A stretch of 64,000 nucleotides of DNA from Paraburkholderia caffeinilytica (GTDB lineage: Bacteria; Pseudomonadota; Gammaproteobacteria; Burkholderiales; Burkholderiaceae). Below the pieces are notes generated by a model. It saw only the letters and a list, made by a program, of their open reading frames with translations. It was not told where the DNA came from and did not search any database. Position numbers and translations under genes: made by a program. Positions 21,884 to 33,205 of the stretch are shown piece after piece (positions within the stretch are counted from its first letter, which is position 1; every line of letters starts with the position of its first letter). The stretch is taken from NCBI RefSeq assembly GCF_003368325.1, contig NZ_CP031467.1, positions 2,046,001 to 2,110,000 on the forward strand. Reading direction: 5' to 3'.

Positions 21884-21993
21884 TCAATTCTTCACTCGCG
21901 CAAAGGCGCAGTTTCGATGGGGCCGCCGAGGCGGGTTCGCCTGGACGGGTGCGCCACGAGGGCGCACACGTAGCGGCTGCTCGACCTTGATGG

Positions 21994-22878
21994 TCAGACT
22001 GCCGCTGCGCCACCGACGATTTCCGACAGTTCTTTCGTGATCGCGGCCTGGCGGCTCTTGTTGTACACAAGCTGCAATTCATTGATGACCGTCTTCGCAT
22101 TGTCCGAAGCGGCCTTCATTGCGACCATCCGTGCCGACTGCTCCGATGCCATGTTTTCCGCGACGGCCTGATAGACCAGCGCTTCGACATAACGCACCAG
22201 CAGTTCGTCCACCACTGCCTGTGCATCCGGCTCGTAGATGTAGTCCCACTGCGTGCTCGGCGTCGTGCCGTCTTCGTCCTTGCGCTCGAACTGATCTGCC
22301 GACAGCGGCAGCAGTTGCTCGATCACCGGCTCCTGCTTCATCGTGTTGACGAAGCGCGTGTACGCGAGGTACACCGCCGAAACCTTGCCTTCCGAGTACA
22401 GGTCGAGCTGCACCTTCACCGCGCCGATCAGCTTTTCCAGATGCGGCGTGTCGCCCAGATGCACGACGTTCGACACCACCTTGGCGCGCAGACGGTTCAG
22501 GAAACCCAGACCCTTGGTGCCGATCGCAGTTGCTTCGATCGTCTTGCCCTGGCCTTCCAGTTCCTTGAACTTCTGCAGCGACGCACGCAGCACGTTGGTA
22601 TTCATCCCGCCACACAGACCTTTATCGGTCGTGACGAGGATGATGCCGGCCGTTTTCGCGCCTTCGTTCGACACCATGAACGGGTGACGATACTCCGGGT
22701 TCGCACGGCTCATGTGCGCAGCGATATCGCGGACCTTGTCGGCATACGGGCGAGCAGCGCGCATGCGCTCCTGAGCGCGGCGCATCTTCGATGCGGCCAC
22801 CATCTCCATCGCTTTCGTGATCTTGCGCGTGTTTTGCACGCTCTTGATCTTGCCGCGAATTTCCTTCATTCCAGCCAT
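21994..22878 (-). CDS. atpG: ATP synthase F1 subunit gamma
   Basis: The 294-residue rotor shaft subunit starts [36 protein letters not shown] and ends in the other half of the coiled coil, [37 protein letters not shown], both family hallmarks. The start at ATG 22878 has AAGGAG in front; the longer reading frame to 22935 runs through hairpin repeat copy D and is not conserved. It lies between atpA and atpD as usual. Confidence 0.97.
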   Translation of the reverse strand: MAGMKEIRGKIKSVQNTRKITKAMEMVAASKMRRAQERMRAARPYADKVRDIAAHMSRANPEYRHPFMVSNEGAKTAGIILVTTDKGLCGGMNTNVLRASLQKFKELEGQGKTIEATAIGTKGLGFLNRLRAKVVSNVVHLGDTPHLEKLIGAVKVQLDLYSEGKVSAVYLAYTRFVNTMKQEPVIEQLLPLSADQFERKDEDGTTPSTQWDYIYEPDAQAVVDELLVRYVEALVYQAVAENMASEQSARMVAMKAASDNAKTVINELQLVYNKSRQAAITKELSEIVGGAAAV

Positions 22879-22900
22879 TGCTTGCTCCTTGTCGGCCCGA

Positions 22901-22938
22901 GTAAGCGCTTCAGCGCTTACTTGGGTCCCATGCAAAGC
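22901..22938 (-). repeat. atp operon hairpin repeat, copy D
   Basis: GTAAGCGCT (22901-22909) and AGCGCTTAC (22912-22920) form a perfect 9-bp stem with a 2-nt loop, followed by TTGGGTCCCATGCAAAGC, which matches copy A closely. It lies 22 bp upstream of the atpG start, between atpA and atpG. Confidence 0.75.
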
Positions 22939-23017
22939 GATCGAAGCAGCGCGGGTTCAGTTGCCTGCGGCCCGCGCCGCTTCGAGGTCCGTTTATGCCT
23001 TGCGGATCACTCGCCGA

Positions 23018-24559
23018 TCAATAAGCGCCGGACTTCTTGAAGTCTTTCAGAGCCGTATGCAGCAGGGCTTCGTCGTCCTTCGAGAGTTCCTTGGTGTCCT
23101 CGACGCGCTTGATCAGGTCAGCGTGCTTCGACTTCAGGTAATCGCGCAGGCCCTTTTCGAACGGCAGCACTTGCGCGACTTCGAGATCGTCCAGGTAGCC
23201 GTTGTTCGCGGCGAACAGCGCGACAGCCAGTTCCCACACTTGCAGCGGCTGATACTGCGGCTGCTTCAGCAGTTCCGTCACGCGGCGGCCGCGTTCCAGT
23301 TGCTTGCGGGTCGCTTCGTCGAGGTCCGATGCGAACTGCGCGAACGCTGCGAGTTCACGGTACTGCGCGAGGTCGGTACGGATACCGCCCGACAGCTTCT
23401 TCACGACCTTGGTTTGAGCCGCACCACCCACGCGCGAGACCGACACGCCGGCGTTAATTGCCGGGCGGATACCTGCGTTGAAAAGGTCGGTTTCCAGGAA
23501 GATCTGGCCGTCGGTAATCGAGATCACGTTCGTCGGAACGAATGCGGTCACGTCGCCTGCTTGCGTTTCGATGACCGGCAGTGCCGTCAGCGAACCGCTC
23601 TTGCCCTTCACTTCGCCGTTCGTGAACTTCTCGACGTAATCTTCCGAGACGCGAGCAGCACGCTCCAGCAGACGCGAGTGCAGATAGAACACGTCGCCCG
23701 GGTAAGCTTCGCGGCCCGGCGGGCGGCGCAGCAGCAGCGAGATCTGACGGTATGCCCAAGCTTGCTTGGTCAAGTCGTCATAAACGATCAGGGCGTCTTG
23801 ACCGCGGTCGCGGAAGTATTCGCCCATCGTGCAGCCGGCGTACGGTGCGAGGTACTGCATCGCAGCCGATTCCGAAGCCGAAGCGGCCACGACGATCGTG
23901 TATTCCAGCGCGCCGGTTTCTTCCAGCTTGCGCACCACGTTCATGATCGACGACGCTTTCTGGCCGATCGCGACGTAGATACAGAAGAGGTTCTTGCCCT
24001 TCTGGTTGATGATCGCGTCGACTGCGACTGCGGTCTTGCCGCACTGGCGGTCGCCGATGATCAGCTCACGCTGGCCACGGCCAACCGGCACCATCGCGTC
24101 GATCGACTTCAGACCGGTTTGGACCGGTTCCGAAACCGACTTACGCCAGATCACGCCCGGAGCAATCTTTTCGATTGCATCGGTCTTTTTCGCGTTGATC
24201 GGGCCCTTGCCGTCGATCGGGTTGCCGAGTGCATCGACCACGCGGCCGAGCAGTTCCGGGCCCACCGGCACTTCGAGAATGCGGCCCGTCGTCTTGACGA
24301 CGTCGCCTTCCGAAATGTGTCCGTACTCACCCAGAATCACGGCGCCGACCGAGTCGCGCTCGAGGTTCAGTGCGAGACCGAAGGTGTTGCCCGGGAATTC
24401 GAGCATTTCGCCCTGCATCACTTCCGACAGGCCGTGGATGCGCACGATACCGTCGGTCACGGAGATCACGGTGCCCTGGTTGCGAACGTCTGCGCTCGCT
24501 TCAAGGCCCTGGATCCGGCTCTTGATCAGCTCGCTGATCTCAGAGGGATTGAGTTGCAT
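23018..24559 (-). CDS. atpA: ATP synthase F1 subunit alpha
   Basis: The 513-residue non-catalytic nucleotide-binding subunit has the P-loop GDRQCGKT (residues 169-176) and the arginine-finger region [17 protein letters not shown] that completes the beta catalytic site. The N-terminal [16 protein letters not shown] is the delta-binding helix. Length matches the E. coli protein (513). ATG at 24559 follows a GGAGCG-type site. Transcribed between atpH and atpG. Confidence 0.98.
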   Translation of the reverse strand: MQLNPSEISELIKSRIQGLEASADVRNQGTVISVTDGIVRIHGLSEVMQGEMLEFPGNTFGLALNLERDSVGAVILGEYGHISEGDVVKTTGRILEVPVGPELLGRVVDALGNPIDGKGPINAKKTDAIEKIAPGVIWRKSVSEPVQTGLKSIDAMVPVGRGQRELIIGDRQCGKTAVAVDAIINQKGKNLFCIYVAIGQKASSIMNVVRKLEETGALEYTIVVAASASESAAMQYLAPYAGCTMGEYFRDRGQDALIVYDDLTKQAWAYRQISLLLRRPPGREAYPGDVFYLHSRLLERAARVSEDYVEKFTNGEVKGKSGSLTALPVIETQAGDVTAFVPTNVISITDGQIFLETDLFNAGIRPAINAGVSVSRVGGAAQTKVVKKLSGGIRTDLAQYRELAAFAQFASDLDEATRKQLERGRRVTELLKQPQYQPLQVWELAVALFAANNGYLDDLEVAQVLPFEKGLRDYLKSKHADLIKRVEDTKELSKDDEALLHTALKDFKKSGAY

Positions 24560-24617
24560 TATTCGCTCCTGATAGTCAATTCTGTTGCGTGCCAGCCGCT
24601 TCAGCGCCTTGGGCGCT

Positions 24618-25157
24618 TCAGGCCGTCAGAGCCGTCTGCATGCTGGCAAGCCGCGCGCGGACCGAGGTATCGAGCACTTCGTCGCCGACCGTCACGCGCA
24701 CGCCGCCGATGAGCGACGAGTCGACTTCGACCGTCGGCTTCAGCTTGCGCTTGAATTTGCGTTCGAGACCTGCGACGAGTTCGTTCAACTGCGCGCCTTC
24801 GAGCGGGAATGCGCTGACGATCAGCACATCTGCCGCACCTTCGCGGGCGTTCTTCAACTCTTCGAACTGCGTGGCGATTTCCGGCAGCAATTGCAGGCGA
24901 TGGTTATCGACCAGCATTTGCACCAGATTCTTCGCTTGCGCATTGTCCTTGAGCGGCGACTTGACCGCGGCCAGCAGCAGTTCGCTGACCTGGGCGCGGC
25001 TCACTTTCGGGCTCGAGGCGATCGACAGCACTTCGGGCAGACGCGCAACCTGTGCCAGCTCCTGCACGAGCGTGGACCAGGCGGCGATGTCACCAGCTTC
25101 GGCCACGCCAAACAGCGCTTCTGCGTACGGACGGGCGATGGTTGCAAGTTCGGCCAT
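24618..25157 (-). CDS. atpH: ATP synthase subunit delta
   Basis: The 179-residue peripheral-stalk subunit connects the b dimer to the F1 head. The N-terminal helical bundle begins [20 protein letters not shown] and the C-terminal part contains [28 protein letters not shown], the OSCP/delta signature. Its start lies 2 bp after the atpF stop, so translation is probably coupled. Confidence 0.96.
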   Translation of the reverse strand: MAELATIARPYAEALFGVAEAGDIAAWSTLVQELAQVARLPEVLSIASSPKVSRAQVSELLLAAVKSPLKDNAQAKNLVQMLVDNHRLQLLPEIATQFEELKNAREGAADVLIVSAFPLEGAQLNELVAGLERKFKRKLKPTVEVDSSLIGGVRVTVGDEVLDTSVRARLASMQTALTA

Positions 25158-25159
25158 GA

Positions 25160-25630
25160 TCAGAGCTCGGCTTTCAGTTGATTCAGCAGGTCAGCGTGAG
25201 CTGCCTGGTCGACTTCGCGCTTCAGGATCTGTTCAGCGCCCTTCACGGCGAGTGCAGCGACTTCGCCGCGCAGCGTTTCACGCGCCTTCACGACTTGCTG
25301 TTCCGCGTCGGCCTTCGCTTGCGCGATGATGCGAGCAGCTTCAGCTTGTGCTTGAGCCTTGATTTCGTCAGCGACTGCCACAGCGCGCTTTTCTGCGTCA
25401 GCAATACGTTGCTGACCGTCGTTGCGTGCCTGAGCGAGTTCCTGGTCGACGCGCTTGTGGGCGGCTTCGAGTTCCGCCTTGCCCTTTTCAGCAGCCGACA
25501 AACCGTCAGCGATCTTCTTCGAGCGCTCGTCGAGGGCGTTGATCAACGGCGGCCACACGAACTTCATCGTGAACCACGCGAGGATCAGGAACACGACCAT
25601 TTGCGCAAACAGGGTTGCGTTGAGATTCAC
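25160..25630 (-). CDS. atpF: ATP synthase Fo subunit b
   Basis: The 156-residue protein has one N-terminal membrane helix (about residues 5-27, [21 protein letters not shown]) and a long charged coiled coil rich in Ala, Glu, Lys and Gln that forms the peripheral stalk dimer. The start codon is GTG at 25630, with AAGGAA upstream. Length equals E. coli AtpF (156). Confidence 0.97.
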   Translation of the reverse strand: MNLNATLFAQMVVFLILAWFTMKFVWPPLINALDERSKKIADGLSAAEKGKAELEAAHKRVDQELAQARNDGQQRIADAEKRAVAVADEIKAQAQAEAARIIAQAKADAEQQVVKARETLRGEVAALAVKGAEQILKREVDQAAHADLLNQLKAEL

Positions 25631-25768
25631 GGTGTTTCCTTAAACGTTGCTAGTTCGGAAAGTGAAACGGCAAGGCGCTCATCGATTCTGTATTCGATCA
25701 GCGCCCAAGTGCCCGTTCCGCCCTGCGCCTTTACCAGTTATAGCTCAGGCGCAAACTTCCGAGGAACC

Positions 25769-26062
<294 letters not shown>

Positions 26063-26119
26063 TTAGAACTGGTTGGAACTGGGATTTGAAAAACTACGAT
26101 TCTTTGGCGACAGCGCCGA

Positions 26120-27061
<942 letters not shown>

Positions 27062-27132
27062 TCATATCCGCACTCCTTACGCCAGCGCTGCGCGCCAGCC
27101 TGAATTTTGTGCTGCTACGCTCTGCTACGGCC

Positions 27133-27678
27133 TTAACGCCACGCGAGGGCGATCCAGTACGTCTTGAGCGCGATGAGGTAAGTCACGAGCAGCGGCACCC
27201 AGCATACGTCGTGATACCAGAAGGCGATGGCTACAAACATCGCGATCGTTGTCCCCATCTTGAGCGCTTCGCCGATCATCCAGCTCATCGCTGTTTTGGC
27301 GCCGCTCAGCGTTCTAAGCCGTGCCGCGAACAGCGCGCCCGGCACCCAGCAGATCGCTCCTCCCAGGAACGCGGACAGCGCAGCAGCGCCCGGCGGCTTG
27401 TAGAACAGCCACCACACCAGCGTAGCACCCAGGGACAAAACCATTTGCGCCACCACGACCTTGAAAGGCGTGACGCGCGATGGACGACTCACATTGGGAC
27501 CAAACAGCTTTTCAGCCTCGGCCCGCGTGAGCGGAACGATATTGTTATCTTGTTGCTCGACATCCCACGCTTCGTCAGTCGTAGCGTGCTGACCGGTGGA
27601 CGCATTGGAAACGGTGCGTTCAGCGCGGTGGTCGTCACGCCCATTCTTCGGCGCTTGATTCGACGTTTTAACCGCCAT
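27133..27678 (-). CDS. atpI: ATP synthase subunit I (AtpI)
   Basis: This 181-residue protein is the first gene of the atp operon. It has about 70 hydrophilic N-terminal residues and then four hydrophobic segments (FKVVVAQMVLSLGATLVWW, AALSAFLGGAICWVPGALFA, TAMSWMIGEALKMGTTIAMFVAIAF, VPLLVTYLIALKTYWIAL). AtpI proteins assist c-ring assembly and are not part of the final enzyme. The polar N-terminus is longer than in many homologues. A sigma-70-type promoter lies 80-108 bp upstream. Confidence 0.9.
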   Translation of the reverse strand: MAVKTSNQAPKNGRDDHRAERTVSNASTGQHATTDEAWDVEQQDNNIVPLTRAEAEKLFGPNVSRPSRVTPFKVVVAQMVLSLGATLVWWLFYKPPGAAALSAFLGGAICWVPGALFAARLRTLSGAKTAMSWMIGEALKMGTTIAMFVAIAFWYHDVCWVPLLVTYLIALKTYWIALAWR

Positions 27679-27757
27679 CGCAGTGTTCCGAAAGTCTTAT
27701 TCCAGCCCGTGAGCTTACGCTGCGTTTACGGGGTTGCCGTGCAATTAAATCCGGGCG

Positions 27758-27786
27758 ATTGTAAGCGATAGTTGCAGGCAATTCAA
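27758..27786 (-). promoter_or_regulatory. probable sigma-70 promoter of the atp operon
   Basis: On the minus strand TTGAAT (27786-27781) is separated by exactly 17 nt from TACAAT (27763-27758). It lies upstream of atpI with a leader of about 75 nt. No other gene separates it from the operon. Confidence 0.65.
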
Positions 27787-28598
27787 GACTTTAGGCCGTT
27801 CAATAACCAGCATGAAAACGGCCTCCACGATGCGGGAATGCGATCTCGGGCAACCTGCATACGGCAAATGTAAGGCGGTCGGGGGGCGGCAAAACATGCA
27901 CGACGAATCGGGCCGTTTCAAGCGCACGGATACGTCCTTTCGACGCTGTGACGGACGTCTCAAAAATGCAACAGACGATGATTTTTGCCGGCTTTGGTAG
28001 ACATGAAGAACGGCGCCGGGTAGAAGCGCGACGGTGGCTGCAGGCCGTGGTCCTTTCCACGGCGACCAAACAATATAGGACACTGCCACCTGCCTCGGGC
28101 GGGCGGCGCAGCGAGCAGTCAGCCGCCTGCTACTTCATGTCGATGTCTGCCCCGCCCTAGCATCGCGCCAACCCGAGCGTTGGCGTCCAACGCCCGCGGC
28201 CAGATCCAGCAAATGGAACGACGAAGCAAGCGGAACCCGCCGCAGCGTCGCGGCAGTAAGGCCACGCCTATGCGAGCAGCTTAAATCCCCGCACAACCCG
28301 GCCACGGCTGCGTCATCACGAATATACCCGTACAGGCGCATATATATCGCAATCCTTACTATTAAACGCAACCTACCCTTAGGAATCCAACTGATATCCA
28401 CGCGAGCTATCGATCGCTCAGGGAGATCATCAAACGCCCCGTGTTTGCAGCAGATACGGGCGCCGCGCTACCGCTACCGCAGAAAAACACACCAGACACG
28501 CCAAACAGCTTGCGAGCAAGGGCCAAGGATCAGTCTCAGCTTCAGCCCCAGCCAAGCCGCAAGCATGCTCAGCATCCCTCACGTTCAAGCCGCCGCGA
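27787..28598. other. parB-atpI intergenic region
   Basis: Over 800 bp has no convincing gene. Reading frames here (for example 27745-28089 and 28135-28401, both minus) lack homology I recognise, lack ribosome binding sites and overlap the atp promoter or have atypical codon use. A small hairpin GCGTTGG-CGT-CCAACGC is present at 28177-28193 without a T-tract. The region could hold a small RNA or regulatory DNA, but nothing specific is supported. Confidence 0.5.
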
Positions 28599-29486
28599 TC
28601 ACGCAGTCGCGTTACCACGCAACCGGACAAGAATCCCTTCCAACGCGTCAAGATCGCCGAAGTCCACCAGCACCTGGCCACGACCGCGACGGCCGAGCTT
28701 GATCTTCACCGTTGCGGCAAGCAGATCGGACAACTCCTCTTCGAGTCGCCGCGTGTCGCGGCCACCATCCTGATTCGCTCGCGCCTTGACCGCAGGCGCA
28801 ACCTTGGTCGTCGTCGTCACCAGTTTTTCGGTTTCGCGTACCGACATACGCTTGTTGACGACCTGGTTGGCCAATGTGATCTGCGTCGCGGCGTCGACGG
28901 CGAGTAGCGCGCGTGCATGCCCCATGTCGAGATCGCCGGCCAGCAACATCGTCTGCACCGGTGACGCCAGATTCAGCAAACGCAGCAAGTTCGATACAGC
29001 GCTGCGCGAACGACCAACCGATTCAGCCGCCTGTTCGTGCGTGAAATTGAACTCGTCGAGCAAGCGTTGAATACCCTGCGCTTCTTCCAGCGGATTCAGA
29101 TCCTCGCGCTGAATATTCTCAATCAGCGCCATCGCTGCGGCGGCCTGGTCCGGCACGTCCCTCACCAACACCGGCACCTCATTGAGACCGGCGAGGCGTG
29201 CCGCACGGAAACGCCGCTCACCGGCGATGATCTCGTATTTATCCGCCGATACCGGCCGCACGAGGATAGGCTGCATCAGCCCCTGAGCACGTATGCTGGC
29301 GGCCAATTCCTGCAACGCGCCTTCGTCCATGCGCGTGCGCGGCTGGTACTTGCCGGCCTGCAACTTACCGAGGGGCAGCACGTTCGGCGCTCCCTCGATC
29401 GCCACAGCCTCGGTAATATCCGCACTGCCACCCAGCAATGCTTCCAGACCGCGGCCCAACCCCTTCTTTCTTGCTACTGCGTTCAT
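28599..29486 (-). CDS. parB: chromosome partitioning protein ParB (parS-binding CTPase)
   Basis: The 295-residue protein has the N-terminal domain with GERRFRAARLAGLNEVPVLV (the CTP-binding/Box II region), the helix-turn-helix parS reader FTHEQAAESVGRSRSAVSNLLRLL, and a C-terminal dimerisation domain rich in Leu (LGRRGRGQVLVDFGDLDALEGILVRL). It binds parS and spreads to build the segregation complex. Two consensus parS sites lie at 31598 and 33151 in this window. It follows parA by 18 bp, so the two are co-transcribed. Confidence 0.97.
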   Translation of the reverse strand: MNAVARKKGLGRGLEALLGGSADITEAVAIEGAPNVLPLGKLQAGKYQPRTRMDEGALQELAASIRAQGLMQPILVRPVSADKYEIIAGERRFRAARLAGLNEVPVLVRDVPDQAAAAMALIENIQREDLNPLEEAQGIQRLLDEFNFTHEQAAESVGRSRSAVSNLLRLLNLASPVQTMLLAGDLDMGHARALLAVDAATQITLANQVVNKRMSVRETEKLVTTTTKVAPAVKARANQDGGRDTRRLEEELSDLLAATVKIKLGRRGRGQVLVDFGDLDALEGILVRLRGNATA

Positions 29487-29504
29487 TGTGCTTCCTCGAT
29501 CCGC

Positions 29505-30296
29505 TTAGGACGCCTGGGGCGCGTCATTCAATGTGCGCACCCGCTCAATCATCTCTGCACCGAACTGCACATACGCCTGCGCACCGCGCGAGGCCTTATC
29601 GAATACGACGCCCGGCAAGCCATAGCTAGGCGCCTCGGCAAGGCGAACGTTGCGCGGAATCACCACATCGAACACCTTGTCGCCAAAGTGCTCTTTCAGT
29701 TGATCTGAGACTTGCTGTTGCAAAGTGATGCGCGGATCGAACATCACGCGCAGCAGGCCGATCACTTTCAGGTCGCGATTCAGGTTCGCATGCACCTGCT
29801 TGATCGTATTGACCAGATCGGACAGTCCCTCAAGCGCGAAGTACTCGCATTGCATCGGGATCACGACGCCGTGGGCGGCGCACAGGCCATTCAGCGTCAG
29901 CAGCGACAAAGCCGGTGGGCAGTCGATCAGCACGAATTCGTATTCATTTTCAACCGCCGCCAAGGCGATTTTCATTTGGCGCTCGCGGTTCTGCACGCTG
30001 ACCAGTTCGACCTCGGCGCCCGCCAGTTCACGATTCGCGGGCAGGACGTCGTAGCCGACGGCTTCCGGGCGCACGCGCGCATCGGCCACCGATACGCCAT
30101 CCACAAGCACTTCGTAGACGGTGTTCGCACACGCAGCCTTGTCGATACCGCTGCCCATCGTGGCGTTGCCCTGCGGGTCCAGATCGATGAGAAGGACTCG
30201 CTGTCCCTGCGCTGCCAAGCTCGCGGCCAGATTGACTGCCGTCGTCGTCTTGCCGACACCGCCCTTCTGGTTTGCAACGCAGAAGATTTTTGCCAT
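29505..30296 (-). CDS. parA: chromosome partitioning ATPase ParA (Soj family)
   Basis: The 263-residue Walker-type ATPase begins MAKIFCVANQKGGVGKTTTAVNLAASL with the deviant Walker A box KGGVGKTT near residue 11, followed by LLIDLDPQGNATMGSG. It powers origin segregation with ParB. There is no N-terminal DNA-binding extension, as expected for chromosomal type Ib ParA. It lies downstream of rsmG and immediately upstream of parB. Confidence 0.97.
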   Translation of the reverse strand: MAKIFCVANQKGGVGKTTTAVNLAASLAAQGQRVLLIDLDPQGNATMGSGIDKAACANTVYEVLVDGVSVADARVRPEAVGYDVLPANRELAGAEVELVSVQNRERQMKIALAAVENEYEFVLIDCPPALSLLTLNGLCAAHGVVIPMQCEYFALEGLSDLVNTIKQVHANLNRDLKVIGLLRVMFDPRITLQQQVSDQLKEHFGDKVFDVVIPRNVRLAEAPSYGLPGVVFDKASRGAQAYVQFGAEMIERVRTLNDAPQAS

Positions 30297-30392
30297 CGTT
30301 GGTGTGTCCCTTTTGCTGCTTGAAGCTGCTTGAATAAAGTAGAAAGCGCTCGCGGTATGCGGTGCGTGCCGGGCACCTGCCGATGACCGCCC

Positions 30393-31076
30393 TCAGCTGT
30401 CCGCGTCCACCAGAACCTTGATCAGATGCCGCTCCGCGTCGAGCGACGGCACGTTCAGCCGGATGATCTGTTCCACGCGAGCACCCGCCGGCAGGCGCTC
30501 GATCTCGCCATCCGGACGCACGCCCTTCATCGCCCAGATCGCACCCTGCTCCGCAACGAGATGACGGGCCAGTGTAACGAAATCTGCGAGCTCTGCGAAT
30601 GCACGCGACACGATTACGTCGAACTTTGCCGGTACTTCGGCGCCCGGCTGCAAAGTCTCGACGCGGCCCGTGACAACTGACAGATTCGCAAGACCAAGCT
30701 CGGCTTTGGCCTGGGCCTGAAAAGCCGTCTTCTTGTGCACGATGTCGTTCACGGTGACGGTCCATTCAGGCAGGACGATGGCCAGCACGATACCTGGCAA
30801 GCCACCGCCGGAGCCCACGTCCAGCACCGAAGACGCGCCACGCGTAGCGAGATGCGGCACGATCGAAAGCGAATCCAGAATGTGCTGGATAAGCATCTGC
30901 CGCGGATCGCGAATCGCCGTCAGGTTGTAGACGGCATTCCATTTGGCCAGCAGTGCAACGTAGTCGAGCAGTTTGCCGAGTTGCGCGTCGCTTAGATCGA
31001 GGCCGAGCTCGCGAACGCCATCCGCTAACAGCGGCACCAACGCCTCACTGCCCTTTCCCTTCTGACTCACCGTCAT
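30393..31076 (-). CDS. rsmG: 16S rRNA (guanine-N7)-methyltransferase RsmG (GidB)
   Basis: The 227-residue SAM-dependent methyltransferase modifies G527 of 16S rRNA in E. coli numbering. The SAM-binding region [17 protein letters not shown] and the later [13 protein letters not shown] are typical. Its ATG overlaps the mnmG stop (ATGA at 31076-31073), so translation is coupled. The gene order mnmG-rsmG-parA-parB is a conserved origin-proximal block. Confidence 0.96.
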   Translation of the reverse strand: MTVSQKGKGSEALVPLLADGVRELGLDLSDAQLGKLLDYVALLAKWNAVYNLTAIRDPRQMLIQHILDSLSIVPHLATRGASSVLDVGSGGGLPGIVLAIVLPEWTVTVNDIVHKKTAFQAQAKAELGLANLSVVTGRVETLQPGAEVPAKFDVIVSRAFAELADFVTLARHLVAEQGAIWAMKGVRPDGEIERLPAGARVEQIIRLNVPSLDAERHLIKVLVDADS

Positions 31077-33031
31077 TGCGCCACCGGCGTGCTGTCGGCG
31101 CCGGGTTCGGCAGGTTTCGTCGAACGGCGCCCCAGACCACGCTTCAGGTGAACCATCAGCAAGGAAATCGCCGCAGGGGTAATGCCGGAGATACGCGACG
31201 CCTGGCCGATCGTTTCAGGGCGGAATTGCGTCAGCTTCTGACGCGCTTCGAACGACAGCCCCCTTACCTCCGCGTAGTCCAGCCCCTCAGGCAAACGCGT
31301 ACTTTCGTGCGACTCATTCCGCTCGATCTCGTCCGCCTGACGGTCGATATAACCTTGGTACTTGATACCGATCTCGATCTGCTCCTTGATCTGGGCGAGC
31401 AGAACGTCGTCCTCGGCCAGCGCTTCAGGCGCAGCGCATGCACCTGCGCGCAAGCCGCAGACGCCGTCGTACGTCACGCCCGGACGGCGCAGCAAATCCG
31501 CCAAACTGTATTCGTGGTCGATCGGCTTGCCCAACAATGCGGTCGCTTCTTCAGCCGGTAACGTCTTAGGATTGACCCACGTCGTACGCAGGCGCTCTGT
31601 TTCACGTGAAACAGCATCGCGCTTGCGGCTAAATGCATCCCAACGGACGTCGTCGACCACACCGAGTTCGCGGCCAATCTCGGTCAGACGCATATCGGCG
31701 TTATCTTCGCGCAGGCTCAAACGGTATTCGGCGCGGCTCGTGAACATGCGATACGGTTCGGACACCCCACGCGTCACCAGATCGTCGACCAGAACACCGA
31801 CGTACGCTTGATCGCGGCGCGGGCACCATGCGTCCTTGCCCTGCACGTGCAAGCCGGCGTTAATCCCCGCCAACAAGCCTTGCGCCGCAGCTTCTTCATA
31901 GCCCGTCGTGCCATTGATCTGCCCCGCAAAGAACAGCCCGTTGATCACCTTGGTTTCCAGCGAGGCCTTCAACCCACGCGGATCGAAGTAGTCGTATTCG
32001 ATGGCATAGCCCGGCCGCAGAATATGCGCGTGCTCCAGACCGCGCATCGAACGCACGAGTTCCAGCTGCACGTCGAACGGCAGGCTGGTGGAAATTCCAT
32101 TGGGATAGAACTCGTTCGTCGTCAGCCCTTCCGGTTCGAGAAAGATCTGATGCGACTCCTTTGACGCGAAACGGTGAATCTTGTCCTCGATCGACGGGCA
32201 ATACCGCGGCCCGACTCCTTCAATCACGCCGGTGTACATCGGCGAGCGATCGAGGCCACCCCGGATGATGTCGTGCGTACGCTCATTCGTATGCGTGACC
32301 CAGCACGGTACCTGGCGTGGATGCTGCTCGACGCGCCCCAGAAACGAGAAAACCGGAACCGGATCCAGATCGCCCGGCTGCTCTTCCAGCTTCGAAAAAT
32401 CAATCGTCCGGCCGTCGATGCGTGGCGGCGTCCCGGTCTTGAGGCGGCCTTGCGGCAGCTTCAATTCCTTGAGGCGAGCGGACAGCGACACCGCTGCCGG
32501 ATCGCCGGCACGACCACCGGTGTAGTTGTTCAAACCCACGTGGATCTTGCCGTCGAGGAACGTCCCAGCCGTGAGCACTACGGCCCGCGAGCGGAAGCGA
32601 ATTCCCACCTGCGTCACCGCACCGACGACACGGTCGCCCTCCACCATCAGGTCGTCGACCGCTTGCTGGAATAGCCACAGGTTCGGCTGATTTTCCAGCC
32701 GATGCCGGATAGCCTGCTTGTACAGCAGACGGTCCGCCTGCGCGCGTGTCGCACGAACAGCTGGCCCTTTCGACGAATTGAGGATGCGAAACTGGATCCC
32801 GCCCTCGTCCGTCGCAGCCGCCATCGCGCCACCGAGCGCATCGACTTCCTTCACCAAATGGCCCTTACCAATCCCACCAATAGACGGGTTGCAGCTCATT
32901 TGACCGAGGGTTTCGATGTTATGCGTCAGCAGGAGGGTGGTATTGCCCATGCGAGCCGAAGCCAAGGCGGCCTCGGTGCCGGCATGACCGCCGCCGACGA
33001 CGATTACGTCAAATTCTGTGGGAAAAAGCAT
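31073..33031 (-). CDS. mnmG: tRNA uridine 5-carboxymethylaminomethyl modification enzyme MnmG (GidA)
   Basis: The 652-residue FAD protein works with MnmE to modify U34 of tRNAs. It has the Rossmann motif [19 protein letters not shown] at the N-terminus, the conserved ARxMG-type and [22 protein letters not shown] segments, and GCxxQ-like C-terminal helices. ATG 33031 (MLFPTEFD) was chosen over 33043. The gene body contains a perfect parS site at 31598-31613, which explains a local codon choice. The region upstream carries the terminator/parS element of the Liv cluster. Confidence 0.97.
   Translation of the reverse strand: MLFPTEFDVIVVGGGHAGTEAALASARMGNTTLLLTHNIETLGQMSCNPSIGGIGKGHLVKEVDALGGAMAAATDEGGIQFRILNSSKGPAVRATRAQADRLLYKQAIRHRLENQPNLWLFQQAVDDLMVEGDRVVGAVTQVGIRFRSRAVVLTAGTFLDGKIHVGLNNYTGGRAGDPAAVSLSARLKELKLPQGRLKTGTPPRIDGRTIDFSKLEEQPGDLDPVPVFSFLGRVEQHPRQVPCWVTHTNERTHDIIRGGLDRSPMYTGVIEGVGPRYCPSIEDKIHRFASKESHQIFLEPEGLTTNEFYPNGISTSLPFDVQLELVRSMRGLEHAHILRPGYAIEYDYFDPRGLKASLETKVINGLFFAGQINGTTGYEEAAAQGLLAGINAGLHVQGKDAWCPRRDQAYVGVLVDDLVTRGVSEPYRMFTSRAEYRLSLREDNADMRLTEIGRELGVVDDVRWDAFSRKRDAVSRETERLRTTWVNPKTLPAEEATALLGKPIDHEYSLADLLRRPGVTYDGVCGLRAGACAAPEALAEDDVLLAQIKEQIEIGIKYQGYIDRQADEIERNESHESTRLPEGLDYAEVRGLSFEARQKLTQFRPETIGQASRISGITPAAISLLMVHLKRGLGRRSTKPAEPGADSTPVAQ
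31598..31613. promoter_or_regulatory. parS site inside mnmG
   Basis: TGTTTCACGTGAAACA matches the bacterial chromosomal parS consensus in all 16 positions and is a perfect palindrome. It lies within the mnmG coding sequence about 2 kb from parB. Confidence 0.92.
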
Positions 33032-33138
33032 CGCGGATCTCACGCCAGATCGTCGCGTGAGCCTTTCAAAGGAAAATGTATGAGCGAATTATAACGGGTT
33101 CGGTTTAGGCCCGAATTTCGGCCGAATGGCCAGACAAG

Positions 33139-33173
33139 AAAAAAGCGGTGTGTTTCACGTGAAACACACCGCT
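33139..33173 (-). terminator. Liv-cluster terminator whose stem contains a parS site
   Basis: A perfect 30-bp palindrome spans 33144-33173; its central 16 bp (33151-33166) are the parS consensus TGTTTCACGTGAAACA. On the minus strand the palindrome is followed by TTTTTT (A-run 33139-33144), giving a classical intrinsic terminator shape about 33 bp after the livF stop. Confidence 0.85.
33151..33166. promoter_or_regulatory. parS site in the mnmG-livF intergenic region
   Basis: TGTTTCACGTGAAACA, identical to the site in mnmG, sits between mnmG and livF at the centre of a longer palindrome. It is about 1.55 kb from the other parS. Confidence 0.92.
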
Positions 33174-33205
33174 CTGAACCACCGCGAACTGGATGAAAAT
33201 GGAAA

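Noticed and set aside
27745..28089. Minus-strand ORF upstream of atpI
   Set aside because: It overlaps the likely atp promoter, lacks a ribosome binding site and has atypical composition.
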